Assembly (NCBI GenBank): GCA_937967345.1
Contig: CALBTN010000166.1
Coordinates: forward strand, 1-16,503
From: an uncultured Rubrivivax sp.
GTDB taxonomy: Bacteria; Pseudomonadota; Gammaproteobacteria; Burkholderiales; Burkholderiaceae_C
Length of the DNA stretch: 16,503 bases
Reading direction: 5' to 3'
The first letter of the stretch is position 1. Every line of letters starts with the position of its first letter. Made by a program: the position numbers and the translations under genes. The notes beneath the pieces are model-generated. The model saw only the letters and a list, made by a program, of their open reading frames with translations, searched no databases and had not been told where the DNA came from. Positions 14,396 through 16,503 of the stretch are shown one piece after another.

Positions 14396-14848
14396 ATGAA
14401 GCAGGTGACGAAGTCGGTTCTGCTGTGGTACTCGCCGCACGAGATGTACCGCCTGGTGACGGCGATCGAGGACTACCCCAGCTTCCTGCCGTGGTGCGAC
14501 CGCGCGCAGATCGTCGATCGGCACGACGGCGGTGTCACCGCGCGTCTCGGGCTGGCCTACGCCGGCGTGCACCATGAGTTCACCACGCGCAACGAGCAGG
14601 TGGCCGACACGGTGGTGGTCGTCAAGCTGGTCGACGGCCCGTTCTCGGTGCTCGACGGCACCTGGCAGTTTCGCGCGCTGGGCCGGCCCGACGCGCCGGC
14701 GCAGGGCTGCAAGATCGAGTTCGACCTGCGCTACGCGTTCAGCAGCCGGCCGCTGGAGAAGGTGCTCAGCCCGGTGTTCGACCGCGTGGCCAACACTTTC
14801 GTCGACTCGTTCGTCGCGCGGGCCGAGGTCGTCTATGGCCGGCGCTGA
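14396..14848 (+). CDS. ratA: RatA/Coq10-like START-domain protein
   Basis: This encodes 150 residues of the SRPBCC/START lipid-binding fold. Family members include E. coli RatA, reported to block 70S ribosome assembly, and mitochondrial Coq10, which binds ubiquinone; either role could apply. Marks are MKQVTKSVLLWYSPHEMYRL, the signature EDYPSFLPWC (25-34), and the C-terminal helix DRVANTFVDSFVARAE. ATG 14396 matches usual family starts; an in-frame ATG at 14387 would add three residues. The gene is divergent from smpB with 113 bases between starts and overlaps rnfH by 14 bases, the usual order in proteobacteria. Confidence 0.93.
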   Translation: MKQVTKSVLLWYSPHEMYRLVTAIEDYPSFLPWCDRAQIVDRHDGGVTARLGLAYAGVHHEFTTRNEQVADTVVVVKLVDGPFSVLDGTWQFRALGRPDAPAQGCKIEFDLRYAFSSRPLEKVLSPVFDRVANTFVDSFVARAEVVYGRR

Positions 14849-15137
14849 ACTGCAGGTCGAGGTCGTGTACTGCCCGGCACCGCGGCAGGCCGAGTGCGTG
14901 CCGCTGGTCTTGCCCGAAGGCGCCAGCTTGCTGGACGCCTTGGCCGCCAGCGGCCTGTGCGAGCGTCACCGGCTGGACCCGCACACGGTGTGCGCCGGCA
15001 TCTGGGGGCGGGTGCAGCCGCCGCACACGCCGCTGCGCGACCAAGACCGGGTCGAGCTGTACCGGCCGCTGCGGATCGACCCGAAGGAGGCGCGCCGGGC
15101 GCGCCACCAGCAGCGGCGCCGCAAGCCCGCGCGCTGA
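14835..15137 (+). CDS. rnfH: RnfH family ubiquitin-like protein (RatB)
   Basis: This encodes 100 residues. It is a small beta-grasp protein of the RnfH/RatB family: VEVVYCPAPRQ at the N-terminus, VCAGIWGRVQPPHTPLRDQD (52-71) and the closing DRVELYRPLRIDPKEARRAR (71-90) with a very basic tail. Its function is poorly known; it is nearly always next to ratA, although a toxin-antitoxin relation has not been established. The ATG at 14835 overlaps the ratA end by 14 bases, so the two are likely translationally coupled. It converges on the DUF4124 gene, whose stop is 30 bases away; no clear terminator is visible there. Confidence 0.93.
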   Translation: MAGAELQVEVVYCPAPRQAECVPLVLPEGASLLDALAASGLCERHRLDPHTVCAGIWGRVQPPHTPLRDQDRVELYRPLRIDPKEARRARHQQRRRKPAR

Positions 15138-15167
15138 AGTCTTGCTGCCGCAGCGCGCCGGGCGGCC

Positions 15168-15683
15168 TCAGCGGCACTGGCTGGCGATGGCCTCGCGCGC
15201 GCGCTGGGTTTCCGCCGCGCGCTGGGTGTCGTCGAGGATCTCGCGCTCGCCGTCGGCGCCGATGCGCGCGACGCGCTGGCCGGTGTCCAGCATCGCCAGT
15301 TGCTGGCGTGCACGTTGACAGTTGTCGGCGCGCACGGCGGCGGCCTTCTGTTCGTCGGCCTTGGCGCGCGCAGCCTGCTCCTGCTCGGCGCGCTTGCGCT
15401 GCTCCTGCAGTTGCGGGTCGACCGGGGCGGGCATGGCACTGGCCGCGCCCGCTGGCGCCGAAGCGGCGGCGGTTGCCGCCGGCCGCCGCACGACGACCTC
15501 GGGACGTTGCAGCACGTCCTTGTCGGGCACCTCGCGCGGCGGCGGGATGTCGCTGATGTGCACCTGGCCGCGGCTGTCGCGCCATTTCCATTGCGCCTGC
15601 GCGGCGGTGGCCAGCAGCAGGCACGCCAGCGCGATGCAGCCGAACGCGAGCGGCCGACGCGCCGTGGTGAAGGTGGAATGCAT
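15168..15683 (-). CDS. Exported DUF4124-domain protein
   Basis: This encodes 171 residues. The signal peptide is residues 1-30 (...CLLLATAAQA|Q). A DUF4124 domain follows directly: QWKWRDSRGQVHISDIPPPR (31-50), a short beta-rich unit seen at the N-terminus of many small periplasmic proteins. After an Ala/Pro linker (65-90) comes a charged, likely coiled-coil helix (QEQRKRAEQEQAARAKADEQ, about 93-112). The C-terminal part has Cys122 and Cys170, which could form a disulfide. Start 15683 is set by the signal peptide, although the frame is open further upstream into guaB. It is divergent from guaB, a common Burkholderiales arrangement. Its function is unknown. Confidence 0.88.
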   Translation of the reverse strand: MHSTFTTARRPLAFGCIALACLLLATAAQAQWKWRDSRGQVHISDIPPPREVPDKDVLQRPEVVVRRPAATAAASAPAGAASAMPAPVDPQLQEQRKRAEQEQAARAKADEQKAAAVRADNCQRARQQLAMLDTGQRVARIGADGEREILDDTQRAAETQRAREAIASQCR

Positions 15684-15690
15684 GCGCGCA

Positions 15691-15696
15691 AGTGTA
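15691..15696 (-). promoter_or_regulatory. Possible -10 box for the DUF4124 gene
   Basis: Minus-strand TACACT (four of six consensus positions) lies 7 bases before the ATG at 15683, the same spacing as GACAAT before rimO. It would give a leaderless transcript. No -35 box was recognised. Confidence 0.3.
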
Positions 15697-15760
15697 GGCG
15701 CCGCGCGCCCGGCGCCGGGTGTGCAAGGCGTCACGCGCCGGCCCGGCAAGGGCGCGTCTT

Positions 15761-15766
15761 TATAAT
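15761..15766 (+). promoter_or_regulatory. -10 box of guaB
   Basis: A perfect TATAAT occurs in an otherwise G+C-rich gap. Transcription from about 15773 would give a roughly 20-base leader holding AGGAG (15780-15784), 8 bases before the ATG. The -35 region (about 15738-15743) does not match consensus. Confidence 0.7.
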
Positions 15767-15792
15767 CCGCTTTTGCGTCAGGAGCCTCATTC

Positions 15793-16503
15793 ATGCGCCT
15801 TCTTGGCAAAGCGCTCACCTTCGACGACGTGCTGCTGGTGCCTGCGTATTCGAAGGTGCTGCCGCGGGACACCAGCCTGGCGACCCGCCTGTCGCGCAAC
15901 ATCACGCTGAACCTGCCGCTGGTGTCGGCGGCGATGGACACCGTGACCGAATCGCGCTTGGCGATCGCCATGGCGCAGGAAGGCGGCATCGGCATCGTGC
16001 ACAAGAACATGCCGGCGCAGCAGCAGGCGGCCGAGGTCGCGCGCGTCAAGCGCTACGAATCCGGCGTGCTGCGCGACCCGATCACCATCACGCCCGAAGT
16101 CACGGTGCGCCAGGTCAGGGAGCTGTCTAGACAGCACGGCATCTCGGGCTTTCCGGTGCTGCTCGGGCGCACCGTGGTGGGCATCGTCACCAACCGCGAT
16201 CTGCGTTTCGAGACGCGCATGGACGCGCCGGTGCGCGACATCATGACCCCGCGCGAGCGGCTGGTCACGGTCGGCGAGCACGCCACCCTCGACGAAGGCA
16301 AGGCGCTGATGCATCGGCACAAGCTGGAACGCGTGCTGGTGGTCAACGCGGCCTTCGAGCTGTGCGGGCTGATGACCGTCAAGGACATCAACAAGCAGAC
16401 CAACTTTCCCAGCGCCGCGCGCGACAGCTTGGGCAAGCTGCGCGTCGGCGCCGCAGTGGGCGTGGGCGAGGGCACCGAAGAGCGCGTCGAGGCGCTGGTC
16501 AAG
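15793..16503 (+). CDS. guaB: IMP dehydrogenase, 3' end missing
   Basis: The first 237 residues are present and the frame runs off the window; the full enzyme is about 490 residues. GuaB oxidises IMP to XMP with NAD+, the committed step to GMP, in the cytoplasm. The N-terminus MRLLGKALTFDDVLLVPAYS and SAAMDTVTESRLAIAMAQEGGIGIVHKNM (45-73) are diagnostic. Two CBS domains lie at about 93-145 and 148-205, inserted in the TIM barrel as usual; they bind purine nucleotides and tune activity. The barrel resumes at KLRVGAAVG (215-223). The catalytic cysteine loop and flap lie beyond the window. Confidence 0.97.
   Translation, partial: MRLLGKALTFDDVLLVPAYSKVLPRDTSLATRLSRNITLNLPLVSAAMDTVTESRLAIAMAQEGGIGIVHKNMPAQQQAAEVARVKRYESGVLRDPITITPEVTVRQVRELSRQHGISGFPVLLGRTVVGIVTNRDLRFETRMDAPVRDIMTPRERLVTVGEHATLDEGKALMHRHKLERVLVVNAAFELCGLMTVKDINKQTNFPSAARDSLGKLRVGAAVGVGEGTEERVEALVK

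Noticed and set aside
14396..15137. ratA-rnfH as a novel toxin-antitoxin pair
   Set aside because: This gene pair next to smpB is a widespread conserved arrangement, and a toxin-antitoxin role is not established, so there is nothing locally new.
15138..15167. Terminator between rnfH and the DUF4124 gene
   Set aside because: Only short G+C stems (about 4-5 pairs) without T-runs can be formed in the 30-base gap.

Overview
The window is very G+C-rich, with strong third-position G/C bias. It reads as a chromosomal segment of a betaproteobacterium of order Burkholderiales, probably near the Rubrivivax/Leptothrix/Ideonella group. This rests on recognisable gene orders: phaR next to rimO; smpB divergent from ratA-rnfH; and a DUF4124 gene divergent from guaB. 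It also rests on general secretion gspA-gspB genes and the overall protein families. I see no insertion sequence, phage gene, tRNA, rRNA or CRISPR array. Both ends cut genes: a cation-efflux transporter on the left and guaB on the right. No stretch over 300 bases lacks a gene; the longest gaps are about 110-130 bases.

Layout. Positions 1-801 hold the C-terminal part of a CDF metal transporter. Two small exported-protein genes follow: a Rap1a/Tai-like four-cysteine protein (879-1244) and a glycine-zipper lipoprotein (1277-1573). Next come gspA (1647-2651) and gspB (2661-3527), type II secretion accessory genes. Facing them is a gene for an 825-residue exported protein (3538-6015, minus) with a triplicated 'GxWxxAxxxxGPW' module and a Gly/Phe/Arg tail; its function is unknown. 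From a shared upstream region phaR (6135-6800), rimO (6824-8215) and metC (8253-9446) run rightward.

The most interesting part is 9574-13819. A periplasmic PQQ- and haem-containing alcohol dehydrogenase is encoded there. Only four bases separate its stop codon from that of a convergent TonB-dependent receptor gene, whose product closely resembles E. coli YncD/PqqU, reported to import PQQ. Cofactor importer and cofactor user therefore sit side by side, which suggests that PQQ is scavenged for the dehydrogenase. The receptor gene starts one base after the stop of smpB, so importer and ribosome-rescue factor may be co-transcribed.

The right end is housekeeping: smpB (minus), ratA and rnfH (plus, overlapping), a DUF4124 gene (minus) and the start of guaB (plus) with a clear TATAAT box. 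Several genes here (rimO, ratA, the DUF4124 gene) have -10-like hexamers a few bases before the start codon, which hints at leaderless or very short-leader transcripts. Long open frames antisense to the genes are common and are judged to be composition artefacts.
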